From an uncultured Pelagibacteraceae bacterium (lineage in GTDB: Bacteria > Pseudomonadota > Alphaproteobacteria > Pelagibacterales > Pelagibacteraceae): a stretch of 52,542 nt of DNA. The notes beneath the pieces were generated by a model, which saw only the letters and a list, made by a program, of their open reading frames with translations, was not told where the DNA came from and made no database searches. The position numbers and the translations under genes were made by a program. Shown one piece after another: positions 27,411 to 35,723 of the stretch (its first letter is position 1; each line of letters begins with the position of its first letter). Location: NCBI GenBank assembly GCA_902595725.1, contig CACJRJ010000008.1:1-52542 (forward strand), given 5' to 3'.

Positions 27411-28398
27411 ATTCATTTTCATCCCACAATTTTTGATAATCAATAAATGGTGATAAACCATAACTAGAGTTAACATTTGTAAAATGCACCGATAAACTTT
27501 TAAGAGGGGAGATGCAAACTTCATCTTTATAGATTTCATTTATGCATTTTTCAAAAGGATCATGTCTATCAAGGCATGTATTATAAAAATTATCCCAGTA
27601 TTTTTCTAATAATTCCTTACTAGTCATAAATGTGCATAAAGTTTCCTCTACTGTTCTCCAATGTCTTTTATTTCCAATTAAAACATTAGTTTTACTATTA
27701 TTCATATATAAGTAAGGGTAATCTGCAGGGCACATAAAAATATCTTTTTTAATTTGAGATGAAATTCTTTCATAAGAAGCTATCATTTCTTCAAGCATTG
27801 GTTCAAAATGAATATAATCATCTTCAACAAAAAATATTAAATCATCAGCATTTTTTTTGGCAATTTCGTAGCAGGTAAGTAAACTGGCGAGATTAGAATA
27901 AGTTTGTTCGTTTTTTTGTTCTTTTATTATTTGTTTATATTTTTGATGATTAACACTTTCATATTCAATATTAAAATCATTATTCTTTGTTAAGTTTTTT
28001 ATTTTACTTAAATTGATCTCATCAGTATTATCATCTATAATTAAAAGCTTAATTTTAATATCTGGATATTTCTTTTTACAAAAAATAATTGATTTTAAAA
28101 GCGAATTAAGTGATCTTAATGAATATTCGATTTTTGGTAATTCAAATAATCTTTTTTTATTTTGATCCCATATTTCAATATTACTGTTTGTTCTAAATAA
28201 CAGCAATATAGATTTAACTTTTCTTGTTATATTAACCTCACCCAATGGAAGAACTATTGATTTATTATTAAGTATTGATAATTCCTCGTTGAGTTTTTTT
28301 TCGAGAGTCGGTGAAGTAAAATTATTTTGATCGATTATTTCATAACCCATAATTTTACACAGTTTAATAAATAATTTTTTTATGATGCTTTTTTTCAT
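27409..28398 (-). CDS. Glycosyltransferase-like protein (GT-A type)
   Basis: This 329-residue soluble protein has features of a GT-A glycosyltransferase. One region is IKIKLLIIDDNTDE at about residues 114-127. A second is DDLIFFVEDDYIHFEPMLEEMI at about 185-206, with VEDDY as a DxD-like metal/nucleotide motif. A KRHWRTVEETLCTFMTS segment at about 244-260 resembles acceptor-binding regions. Sugar donor and acceptor are unknown. It stands alone on the minus strand, divergent from the rhodanese gene, and its stop lies in the T-tract of the amtB terminator. It could also be a conserved SAR11 protein of different function with this fold. Confidence 0.6.
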   Translation of the reverse strand: MKKSIIKKLFIKLCKIMGYEIIDQNNFTSPTLEKKLNEELSILNNKSIVLPLGEVNITRKVKSILLLFRTNSNIEIWDQNKKRLFELPKIEYSLRSLNSLLKSIIFCKKKYPDIKIKLLIIDDNTDEINLSKIKNLTKNNDFNIEYESVNHQKYKQIIKEQKNEQTYSNLASLLTCYEIAKKNADDLIFFVEDDYIHFEPMLEEMIASYERISSQIKKDIFMCPADYPYLYMNNSKTNVLIGNKRHWRTVEETLCTFMTSKELLEKYWDNFYNTCLDRHDPFEKCINEIYKDEVCISPLKSLSVHFTNVNSSYGLSPFIDYQKLWDENE

Positions 28399-28430
28399 TA
28401 TTTTGATTATGATAATTTATTTATATTATT

Positions 28431-28817
28431 ATGACAATTAAATCACCACAAACTCTTGTTGCAGAAGCTTTAAATGAAGTAAAAACCATTACTCCTGAAC
28501 AAGCAATCATATTAGTTAACGAAAATAAATGTAATTTAATTGATATAAGGGATATGACCGAGCTACAAAAACTTGGTACGGTTGAAAATTCTTTTCATAT
28601 ACCAAGAGGCTTACTGGAATTTTCTATTCACCCCGAAAGCGCCTACGTTCAAAATAATCAAATAGATTTAAATAAAGAAACAGTATTATTTTGTGCGGCT
28701 GGCGGAAGATCCGCATTAGCAGCTAAGACACTTAAAGAGATGGGATTTAAAAATGTATCACATATTGAAGGAGGCTTTGGTTTAATGGTACAAAAAGGTT
28801 TTAAAATTAAAGCTTAA
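28431..28817 (+). CDS. Rhodanese-like domain protein
   Basis: This 128-residue protein is a single rhodanese domain: NLIDIRDMTELQKLGTVENSFHIPRG (about residues 35-60) and the active-site loop CAAGGRSALAA with Cys88. Such proteins carry a persulfide on the cysteine for sulfur transfer or cyanide/thiosulfate detoxification. The active Cys is present, so it is probably catalytic. It ends in a four-base tail-to-tail overlap with the next minus-strand gene. Confidence 0.9.
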   Translation: MTIKSPQTLVAEALNEVKTITPEQAIILVNENKCNLIDIRDMTELQKLGTVENSFHIPRGLLEFSIHPESAYVQNNQIDLNKETVLFCAAGGRSALAAKTLKEMGFKNVSHIEGGFGLMVQKGFKIKA

Positions 28818-29287
28818 TCATAAAGAGATATTCTTTTTGCATAAAAAATTCTTATTAACCAATAAATTAAAATTCCTAAAGGACCAGTAAAATAAGTTAT
28901 AACAAGTGGGATGAAAACAAGAATTTTAGACATAGAAAATTTTCTACTATCGCTGACTATCCATGAACCACAAAATAAATTGATTGTAAGAAAGTGTGTC
29001 CAAAAAATAATTAAAAAAGCTCTTTCACTGAATAATTCACCCAGAGAGTCCAATCCTAAATATAAACCAAAATTTTGACCAAAATCATATCCAGCAACAA
29101 AATAATAATACACTAAATATATATAAATTATACTTAATGTAAAAATTGGAAAAATTGAGCTAACAAAAACACCACAAACTTTTGAGTTTGGAAAAAACAT
29201 TAGAATAAACCAGAATGGAATAACACCAATGTTTAACCATAAATAAATCATATCAATTGTAAAGAATGTAGAAATTTGTTCGGCCAT
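28814..29287 (-). CDS. ABA4-like (DUF4281) membrane protein
   Basis: This 157-residue protein has four membrane segments. The features FWTHFLTINLFCGSWIVSDS (about residues 93-112) and FTGPLGILIYWLIR (about 133-146) resemble the ABA4-like family, named for a plant protein needed for neoxanthin formation. In bacteria the role is unclear, with possible links to carotenoid or membrane processes. It is divergent from recX across 28 bases and has no carotenoid genes beside it in this window. Confidence 0.65.
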   Translation of the reverse strand: MAEQISTFFTIDMIYLWLNIGVIPFWFILMFFPNSKVCGVFVSSIFPIFTLSIIYIYLVYYYFVAGYDFGQNFGLYLGLDSLGELFSERAFLIIFWTHFLTINLFCGSWIVSDSRKFSMSKILVFIPLVITYFTGPLGILIYWLIRIFYAKRISLYD

Positions 29288-29315
29288 AAGAAAATGTATT
29301 ATATTACATCAATTA

Positions 29316-29879
29316 ATGATTCCTATAAAAAATAAAAAAAAAAATTTGGAAGCTACTGTTGAAGAAATGCGCAATTTTGCTTTTGCATATATTGAAAAGT
29401 ATGCTCCATCAAAGCAGCAATTAAAGACTTATTTATTAAAGAAATATCTTAAGACCAAGATACCAAGTGTTAATAAATCAAATATAAACGACTTAATAAA
29501 TGCTGTTTTAGAGGATTTGGAAAAAACAAAGTTTATTAATGATAAATTCTACTCAAATTCTAAAGCTAAAAGTTTACTTCAAAGAGGAAATTCAATTAAT
29601 AAAATTAGAAGTTATTTATTTTCAAAAGGGATTAAGGATAAGTATATAAAAAGTACTTTAGATGAAATTATTGCCAGCAATGAAGATCAAGATTTTTTTT
29701 CAGCTATAAAAGTTTGCAAAAAAAAAAGAATAGGCCCAGCTAGAGATGAAAATAATAGACCATTATTTTATAAAAAAGATATAGGAATTTTAGCAAGATC
29801 TGGATTTGATTTTGATACCTCTAGAAGAATTATGGATTTAAAAAAAGATGAATATTTAAAAATAATTAATTTACTCTAA
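29316..29879 (+). CDS. recX: RecX family regulatory protein
   Basis: This 187-residue protein shows the RecX repeat pattern of three-helix units: a first in AFAYIEKYAPSKQQLKTYLLKK, a second in LEDLEKTKFINDKFYSNSKAKSLLQRGNSINKIRSYLFSKG, and a third around RDENNRPLFYKKDIGILARSGFDFDTSRRIM. RecX binds RecA filaments and limits their activity. Sequence is divergent and Lys-rich, like other genes here. recA is not in the window. Confidence 0.75.
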   Translation: MIPIKNKKKNLEATVEEMRNFAFAYIEKYAPSKQQLKTYLLKKYLKTKIPSVNKSNINDLINAVLEDLEKTKFINDKFYSNSKAKSLLQRGNSINKIRSYLFSKGIKDKYIKSTLDEIIASNEDQDFFSAIKVCKKKRIGPARDENNRPLFYKKDIGILARSGFDFDTSRRIMDLKKDEYLKIINLL

Positions 29880-30011
29880 TTTTTTATTTTTTTTATTAAG
29901 ATAATAATTAATTTTATTTTTAATATAATTTTTTACAAAAACAAAAACTATAAGACCAAAAATTGATACTGATACAATAATTATTAATATTATTCTTAAC
30001 TGTTCACTCAT
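29871..30011 (-). CDS. 46-residue single-pass membrane mini-protein
   Basis: An ATG (30009-30011 on the minus strand) overlaps the cysQ stop by one base and opens a 46-codon frame. It has a hydrophobic helix at about residues 6-26 (LRIILIIIVSVSIFGLIVFVF) followed by a Lys/Asn-rich tail. The coupling geometry (TAATG) is the same as at confirmed gene junctions here, which argues it is real. The 3' end overlaps the recX end by nine bases, tail to tail. Function is unknown. Confidence 0.5.
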   Translation of the reverse strand: MSEQLRIILIIIVSVSIFGLIVFVFVKNYIKNKINYYLNKKNKKLE

Positions 30012-30784
30012 TAAAGTAAATTAGATCTTTTTAAAATTAAACTTGGATTTTTGAAATCTTTTTTTCCATATAAAATTTCTTTGTTTTCAAAATCAGTAAC
30101 TGTACCACCTGCATGTTTTAATATAGCATGACCAGCTGCTATATCCCATTCACATGCTCTAGGTTCTGCAATGTATAGATCATATTCTCCAGATGCAATA
30201 ACACAAAACTTTAATGAACTTTTCATTTTTATATGTTCAGTAACATTAAATTTTTTATGCCAATCTTTAATTTGAGGCTTTAATTCATTTGAATAAGATA
30301 CAGCTTTGATTTCTCCTTTTTTTGATATCTTTTTACAATCTAGTAGCTTTTCTTTCTTATTTGATAATTCAAAGCACTTATCCTGATGGTAGGAGTAGAA
30401 CAGTCTTTTTTTTGCTGGCGCATATATAATTCCGATCTCAGGTCTATTATTTATTATTAATCCTGCATTAATTGTAAATTCATCTTTATTATTAATGTAA
30501 TCATATGTCCCATCTATTGGATCTATTAACCAAAAATTTTTCAAATTTTCATTTGACTTATTTTCTGAGGTTTCTTCTGATACAATTGGAATTTTAGGTG
30601 TTATTTTTGCAATTTCAGCAGTTATTAAATTATTTACCTCAATATCTCCATTAGTGACCGGCGTGTTATCATTTTTTATTTCTTTTTTTAAACCTTTCTT
30701 TCTTAATTCTAAGCAAATACTTCCAGCCTTCTCAAACAAAGGTAATAAATTTTTGGCAATTTCTTTTTTTTGCTCCTCAATCAT
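30011..30784 (-). CDS. cysQ: 3'(2'),5'-bisphosphate nucleotidase CysQ (inositol monophosphatase family)
   Basis: This 257-residue protein is in the IMPase superfamily. It has TPVTNGDIEVN (about residues 41-51), the metal motif SEE (69-71), WLIDPIDGTYDYIN (Asp88, Asp91, Gly, Thr) and the distal Asp in CEWDIAAGHAIL. DGTYDYI resembles the DGTKEFI of CysQ, which hydrolyses PAP to AMP after sulfate activation. An inositol monophosphatase role cannot be excluded. It is the middle gene of a minus-strand trio, with a start overlapping the DUF3553 stop by eight bases. Confidence 0.8.
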   Translation of the reverse strand: MIEEQKKEIAKNLLPLFEKAGSICLELRKKGLKKEIKNDNTPVTNGDIEVNNLITAEIAKITPKIPIVSEETSENKSNENLKNFWLIDPIDGTYDYINNKDEFTINAGLIINNRPEIGIIYAPAKKRLFYSYHQDKCFELSNKKEKLLDCKKISKKGEIKAVSYSNELKPQIKDWHKKFNVTEHIKMKSSLKFCVIASGEYDLYIAEPRACEWDIAAGHAILKHAGGTVTDFENKEILYGKKDFKNPSLILKRSNLL

Positions 30785-30953
30785 TGCTTTTGAATTTTTC
30801 TAGCTTAATATTTTCTGAATTAATTACTTTTTTTCCTACATTTTGAAAATTAACAGTAATTTTATTATTGATAACCGATTGTACTTGGCCTATTCCCCAA
30901 TTTTTATTTAATGGATTAATTACTTTATCTCCTGGTTCAAATTCTAAAATCAT
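30777..30953 (-). CDS. DUF3553 family small protein
   Basis: This 58-residue protein fits the DUF3553 family: [23 protein letters not shown] at residues 5-27, then [15 protein letters not shown] at 31-45. The fold is probably an SH3/Tudor-like barrel similar to the CarD/UvrD-tail type. Alphaproteobacteria commonly carry it and the role is unknown. The ATG at 30953 is 39 bases from the divergent mnmA start. The stop overlaps the cysQ start. Confidence 0.75.
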   Translation of the reverse strand: MILEFEPGDKVINPLNKNWGIGQVQSVINNKITVNFQNVGKKVINSENIKLEKFKSND

Positions 30954-30992
30954 TTTATGTACCTTATAATAGAAATCAGTATAAATATATCA

Positions 30993-32108
30993 ATGAGTAA
31001 TAAAAAAAATTCAATAGGATTAAATAAAGATCCAAAAGATACAACAGTAGTTGTTGCAATGTCAGGAGGTGTTGATTCGTCTACTGTTGCTGGAATTATG
31101 AAAGAGCAAGGCTACAATGTTATTGGCATTACATTAAAATTATATGATGATACTAAAGAGGTTTCAAAATCAAGACAGTGCTGCGCCGGACAAGATATTT
31201 TAGATGCCAAAAGGGTAGCTGATATTTTGGATATCGAACACAAAATTTTATATTTTCAAAATAAATTTAAATCAGGTGTCATAGATAGTTTTGTAGGAAG
31301 TTATTTAAAAGGCGAAACACCAATTCCATGTATTCAATGCAATCAAACTGTAAAATTTAAAGATTTGTTTGAAGTATCAAAAAATTTAAATGCTGATGCA
31401 TTAATTACTGGTCATTATGTAAAAAGTATAACCAAAAACAATGAAACAAATATGTATAAAGCCGTTGATGAAAATAGAGACCAAAGCTATTTTTTATTTA
31501 ATACATCAAGAGAGCAATTAAATTACTTAAGGTTCCCGCTTGGTAGTATGTTGAAAAATGAAACTAGAGAAATTGCTAGAAAATTAGGTTTAAATGTAGC
31601 AGATAAACCAGATAGTCAAGATATATGCTTTGTTCCAAACGGAGACTATTCTTCTGTAATAAAAAAATTTAAACCTGAATCTTTTAATAAAGGAAATATA
31701 AAGAATATAAATGGAAAAGTTGTAGGTGTTCACGATGGGATTATAAATTTTACAATCGGACAAAGACGTGGAATAAAAATTTCAAACAAAGACCCCCTTT
31801 ATGTAATAAAAATAAATGCTGAAAAAAACGAAATTATTGTAGGTCCAAAAAAATATTTAGCTCAAAAAAAAATAAAATTAAAAAATTTAAATATTTTATG
31901 CAAATTAGATGAACTAAAAGAAGAAATATTGGTAAAAGTTAGATCAACAGGAAAATTGTTGAAAGCTAATATAAATTTAAACAAAAATTTAGCCGACATA
32001 GAATTGATGGAAAATGAATATGGAATTTCACCTGGTCAAGCATGCGTATTTTATAAAAAAGACGACAACGGTAGCAAGCTTTTAGGTGGCGGGTGGATTA
32101 CTAATTAG
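30993..32108 (+). CDS. mnmA: tRNA-specific 2-thiouridylase MnmA
   Basis: This 371-residue protein has the ATP pyrophosphatase P-loop [13 protein letters not shown], the catalytic cysteine region [27 protein letters not shown] and [13 protein letters not shown] with the second cysteine, then the C-terminal barrel ([11 protein letters not shown]). It thiolates the wobble uridine of Lys, Glu and Gln tRNAs. I place the start at ATG 30993 (MSNKKN). An in-frame ATG at 30957 would add 12 residues that look like leader DNA and reach up to the divergent DUF3553 start. It overlaps the next minus-strand gene by eight bases at the end. Confidence 0.95.
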   Translation: MSNKKNSIGLNKDPKDTTVVVAMSGGVDSSTVAGIMKEQGYNVIGITLKLYDDTKEVSKSRQCCAGQDILDAKRVADILDIEHKILYFQNKFKSGVIDSFVGSYLKGETPIPCIQCNQTVKFKDLFEVSKNLNADALITGHYVKSITKNNETNMYKAVDENRDQSYFLFNTSREQLNYLRFPLGSMLKNETREIARKLGLNVADKPDSQDICFVPNGDYSSVIKKFKPESFNKGNIKNINGKVVGVHDGIINFTIGQRRGIKISNKDPLYVIKINAEKNEIIVGPKKYLAQKKIKLKNLNILCKLDELKEEILVKVRSTGKLLKANINLNKNLADIELMENEYGISPGQACVFYKKDDNGSKLLGGGWITN

Positions 32109-33141
32109 TTTTTTTCCACATCAAAAAAGATAGAAAGTAAAAAAAAAGTAGCAATAAAAAATAATTCCATTCTAACATGTAATCAATCTTAGAATCTAAA
32201 TTAGATATTAATAAAATTAATAAAATAACCACAGTAGCAATACAAATAAATGAAACAAATAGTAATTTTGAATAAACAATAATTAAATTAAGAAAATTAG
32301 TAATTTTTTCTTTAATAGAAAAAATTTTTTTTATAAGAAAAGCTTGAGCTAAAATTTCAAATAAAATAAAAAAAACAACATAAGACCTTCGCAATTTTGT
32401 TAAAAAGTCACTTTCAAATGTCCATCCAAGAAAAAAAACATGCAAAAATAAAAAGAAAGCTGAAAGTACTCCAAATGAAAAAAAATAATAATTTTTTTTC
32501 GAATTATCTAATTCTTTTAAAATTTTGTTATAGTACACCCAATATAATATCATAAGTATTACGCTCAAATATAAAAGTGGTTTAAAAAAGTAATTTAGTG
32601 GAAATCTTTTAACAATGTTGCTTATAGATGTTTCCCCATAAAAGAAAGGGTTAACTGCTCTACTAACTCCAAGAGTTGTTTTTTTATTAGTTTTTATTTT
32701 ATAAACTGTTTCAAAAAAATAAGGAAAATAATTATATAAAGTTTGACTACTTGAATTAATTATGCACTCTTTATTTAATTTGTCAGTTATCATAAATTGT
32801 GCAAAAAGTTTTTCTTGTGATGATTTTATTTTTTCAAGAGTATAATTTTTTTTTATATTTCCATTTTCCGTAATAATATTATCTTTTATTACTTTTAAAT
32901 TACATTGACCTAAAGTTTTATATTTCTCTATCTCTAGTTTGTCGCAAAAATTATTTTCTTCTTTACATTGAAATCTAACTGTATTTCCTGGAATATTTTC
33001 TTTAAAATTATAATTAAATTCGTATGTAAATTTAAATGTTGCTAAATAATTATTTATTAACAATGAACCAATTAAAGAAACTGCTGGTGTGAGAAATAAC
33101 ATTAAAGCTATTATTCGAAGTCTTCGAATACTATTTATCAT
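32101..33141 (-). CDS. Unknown membrane protein with large extracytoplasmic loop
   Basis: This 346-residue protein has one N-terminal membrane segment (about residues 10-32), a polar region to about 180 with four cysteines ([18 protein letters not shown]) that may lie in the periplasm, then about five membrane segments to the C-terminus. No catalytic motif is recognised. The Lys/Asn/Phe-rich composition is like its neighbours, so there is no sign of transfer. The basic mini-gene just upstream is on the same strand and may share its promoter. Confidence 0.75.
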   Translation of the reverse strand: MINSIRRLRIIALMLFLTPAVSLIGSLLINNYLATFKFTYEFNYNFKENIPGNTVRFQCKEENNFCDKLEIEKYKTLGQCNLKVIKDNIITENGNIKKNYTLEKIKSSQEKLFAQFMITDKLNKECIINSSSQTLYNYFPYFFETVYKIKTNKKTTLGVSRAVNPFFYGETSISNIVKRFPLNYFFKPLLYLSVILMILYWVYYNKILKELDNSKKNYYFFSFGVLSAFFLFLHVFFLGWTFESDFLTKLRRSYVVFFILFEILAQAFLIKKIFSIKEKITNFLNLIIVYSKLLFVSFICIATVVILLILLISNLDSKIDYMLEWNYFLLLLFFYFLSFLMWKKTN

Positions 33142-33159
33142 TATAATACAAAAATAAGT

Positions 33160-33243
33160 TTATTTTTTCTTATTTTTTTTTCTAGCTCTTCTTTTTTTTG
33201 AGCCCATTTTTCTACGGCCTCTATGCTTTTTTGGATATCCCAT
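33160..33243 (-). CDS. 27-residue highly basic mini-protein
   Basis: The minus-strand frame from ATG at 33241-33243 to TAA at 33160-33162 encodes 27 residues, of which 18 are Lys, Arg or His: MGYPKKHRGRRKMGSKKRR and then a Lys tail. A good ribosome site (GAGG, about five bases before the ATG) is present. The codons GGC, CGT and GCT are richer in G+C than the flanking DNA, suggesting selection on protein. It resembles small ribosome- or RNA-binding proteins in composition, but I do not recognise a family. It lies 18 bases before the start of the downstream membrane-protein gene. Confidence 0.55.
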   Translation of the reverse strand: MGYPKKHRGRRKMGSKKRRARKKNKKK

Positions 33244-33318
33244 TTTTACCTCAATTTTAAAATTTTATTGACTTATTCGTGGGATATAGCATTGTCATAA
33301 ATACATATCAAATTTTTT

Positions 33319-34494
33319 ATGGATAAATCATTTAAAACTTTTTTGAAGCATACCGCGAAAGATTACTATAACCAGTCTGTAAATCCTCCCGTAGTTAGGG
33401 CTTCAACGATTATCTTTAAGACGATGAATGAGCTCAGAAGAACACAAGCAAAAGGAAAAAAAAACCCTACTGGCGGGCATTTTGATTATGGAAGACAAGG
33501 CACTTCCACAACATATATTTTACAACAAATGCTGAAGAGAATGGAAGAATGCTATCATGTTTTTTTAACCCCAACTGGCTTTGGTTCAGTTTTTTTATCA
33601 ATTTTTAGCATTGTACGTCCTGGCGATGAAATTCTTGTTGCTGATCCAGTTTATTATCCAACGAGGCTTTTAACTGAAGATTTTCTTAAACCATTTAATA
33701 TTAAAACAATCTTTTATAATCCACATGATTTAAATACTTTAAAAAATAGAATTACCAATAAAACAAAATTAATTTATGTTGAAAGTCCAGGCAGTAATTC
33801 TTTTGAATTTCAGGATTTATCTAAAATAGTTTCCATAGCAAAGAAGCATAAATTATTCACAGCTATAGATAATACTTGGGCTACACCATATTTTTTAAAA
33901 CCTATTAAATTAGGATTTGATATGTCTATTGTTTCAGCCACAAAGTATTATTCTGGGCATTCTGATGTTATGGGTGGAAGTTTAGCTGTAAATAAAAGAG
34001 TTTTTAAACATGTTGAGAAAGCAAATAAGATTACTGGTCTTAGGTTGGGACCCGATGATGCATATTTAATAATAAGAGGACTTAGAACTTTAGATGTACG
34101 TTTAGATAAACATCAGGAAAACGCAAAAAAAATTGCAAATTTTTTATCTAAGAATAAAAAAGTGAAACTTTTATACCCATATAAAAAGGGTTCATATAAC
34201 TTTAAGATGTGGAAAAAATATTATTCAGGAGCATCTGGATTAATGGGTTTAAAAATTAAAGCGAAAAGCAAAAAGTCTGTTCTTAAATTTGTAAACTCAT
34301 TAAAACTATTTGGTTATGGATATAGCTGGGGTGGATTTGAAAGTTTAGCTTTACAGCAAGAATTTAGAGAATTAGGTAATAGAAAATATTTAGGTTTAGC
34401 AAAAAATGAACATTTGGTTAGACTTCATATTGGTCTCGAAGATCCTAAAGACTTAATTAATGATTTGAAAAGATCTTTGAGATTTATTAAATGA
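33319..34494 (+). CDS. metC: Cystathionine beta-lyase-type PLP enzyme
   Basis: This 391-residue protein belongs to the Cys/Met metabolism PLP family. It has NPPVVRASTIIFKT, FDYGRQGTSTTYILQQ (Tyr and Arg for PLP phosphate), FLTPTGFGSVFLSI, IDNTWATPYFLKP and the lysine motif SATKYYSGHSDVMGGS. The sequence details and length match cystathionine beta-lyase (MetC), which makes homocysteine from cystathionine; gamma-lyase activity is also possible. The end overlaps the MFS gene by four bases (ATGA). Confidence 0.87.
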   Translation: MDKSFKTFLKHTAKDYYNQSVNPPVVRASTIIFKTMNELRRTQAKGKKNPTGGHFDYGRQGTSTTYILQQMLKRMEECYHVFLTPTGFGSVFLSIFSIVRPGDEILVADPVYYPTRLLTEDFLKPFNIKTIFYNPHDLNTLKNRITNKTKLIYVESPGSNSFEFQDLSKIVSIAKKHKLFTAIDNTWATPYFLKPIKLGFDMSIVSATKYYSGHSDVMGGSLAVNKRVFKHVEKANKITGLRLGPDDAYLIIRGLRTLDVRLDKHQENAKKIANFLSKNKKVKLLYPYKKGSYNFKMWKKYYSGASGLMGLKIKAKSKKSVLKFVNSLKLFGYGYSWGGFESLALQQEFRELGNRKYLGLAKNEHLVRLHIGLEDPKDLINDLKRSLRFIK

Positions 34495-35723
34495 ATTCTG
34501 AAAAATTTATACCAAATAAAACAGCACTAATAACATTAGTAGCTGCATCTTTAGTGGTTATTATTTCATTAGGCATTAGACAGACTTTTGGTCTTTTCTT
34601 TTTTGATTTTGAAATTGATCTTGGTTGTACTCAAACTGAGTTTGGTTTTGCGATGGGTATACAATTATTTTTTTGGGGACTATTTGGACCTCTTTTTGGA
34701 TTAATTACAGATAAATTTAGCGGAAGAGTAGCTATATTTATAGGTTTTTTATTTTATTTAGCTGGTATTTATTTTTTAAATTATGGACCAAATACAGGAT
34801 TTTGGTTTACTTTCGATTTAGGAATTTTAATTGGGATTGGACTTGCGGCAACTGCAATAAGTATTCCAATCTCTATTGTATCTAAACATTTTCCACTAAA
34901 TAAAAGGACTATCGCAATAGGTGTTGTTACTGCAGCTGGTTCTTTTGGATATTTTGTATCTCCTATTTACACAAGATTTTTCCTTTTAGAATTTGGCTGG
35001 AATCCAACGTTACTTATTTTTGGAGCTATGATTTTAGCAGGTTTGTTTATTTCTCTATTTTTAAATACCCCAATGGCAGGATTAAAACAAGAAAACGAAA
35101 ATAATCAAACTGCTATGCAAGCTATAAAGGAAGCATTTTCAAACAAAAGTTACAATTATTTAACTTTAGGATTTTTTGTATGTGGTTGGCATATAGCTCT
35201 TGTTGCAACACATATACCTATGCACATAAGAGATAAAGGACTTGAAGATTGGACAGCAACTGCAATTTTAGCATTAATTGGCTTATTTAATATTTTTGGA
35301 ACTTTGACTAGTGGATATTTGTCCACAAGAATTAGTAAGAAAAAATTATTGAGTACGATTTATTTATTAAGAGGAGTTTCAATTTTATATTTTATACTTA
35401 TGCCAGCAAGTGTGATTAACGCATTAATTTTTGGTGCTACATTCGGTTATTTGTGGTTATCAACTGTTCCACCTACAAGCGGCATAGTAAGTCATATTTT
35501 TGGAACTAAGTATGTGTCTTTATTATATGGTTTTGTTTTTTTAAGTCACCAAGTTGGATCATTTCTAGGCGCCTATCTTGGCGGTTTATTCCATGATTTA
35601 TATGGTTCCCTTGATTATGCATGGTACATTTCTATCGCTTTATCTTTATTTGCTGGCTTGATACATTTACCTATAAAAGAGATAGCAATTGAAAGAAAAC
35701 AGCTCGCAACATCTGAAATTTAA
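34491..35723 (+). CDS. Major facilitator superfamily transporter
   Basis: This 410-residue protein has 12 membrane segments in two halves. It starts with ISLGIRQTFGLFFFDFEIDLG, and the loop GLITDKFSGRVAIFIG between helices 2 and 3 is the MFS motif-A region. Arg in IRQTFG within the first helix resembles monocarboxylate-type carriers, so an organic acid could be a substrate, but this is weak. It is coupled to metC upstream, and the pabB-like start lies within its last 35 bases. Confidence 0.88.
   Translation: MNSEKFIPNKTALITLVAASLVVIISLGIRQTFGLFFFDFEIDLGCTQTEFGFAMGIQLFFWGLFGPLFGLITDKFSGRVAIFIGFLFYLAGIYFLNYGPNTGFWFTFDLGILIGIGLAATAISIPISIVSKHFPLNKRTIAIGVVTAAGSFGYFVSPIYTRFFLLEFGWNPTLLIFGAMILAGLFISLFLNTPMAGLKQENENNQTAMQAIKEAFSNKSYNYLTLGFFVCGWHIALVATHIPMHIRDKGLEDWTATAILALIGLFNIFGTLTSGYLSTRISKKKLLSTIYLLRGVSILYFILMPASVINALIFGATFGYLWLSTVPPTSGIVSHIFGTKYVSLLYGFVFLSHQVGSFLGAYLGGLFHDLYGSLDYAWYISIALSLFAGLIHLPIKEIAIERKQLATSEI

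Noticed and set aside
30957-30992. Upstream ATG start for mnmA
   Set aside because: The extra 12 residues are not MnmA-like and would reach up to the divergent DUF3553 start, leaving no room for promoters.
33244-33318. TTGACT at 33268 as a metC promoter
   Set aside because: No acceptable -10 box at 16-18 bases. In DNA this AT-rich, isolated boxes are not convincing.
33244-33318. SAM-type riboswitch upstream of metC
   Set aside because: I looked for the conserved SAM-II or SAM-V elements used in SAR11 and found none in the 75 bases before the gene.
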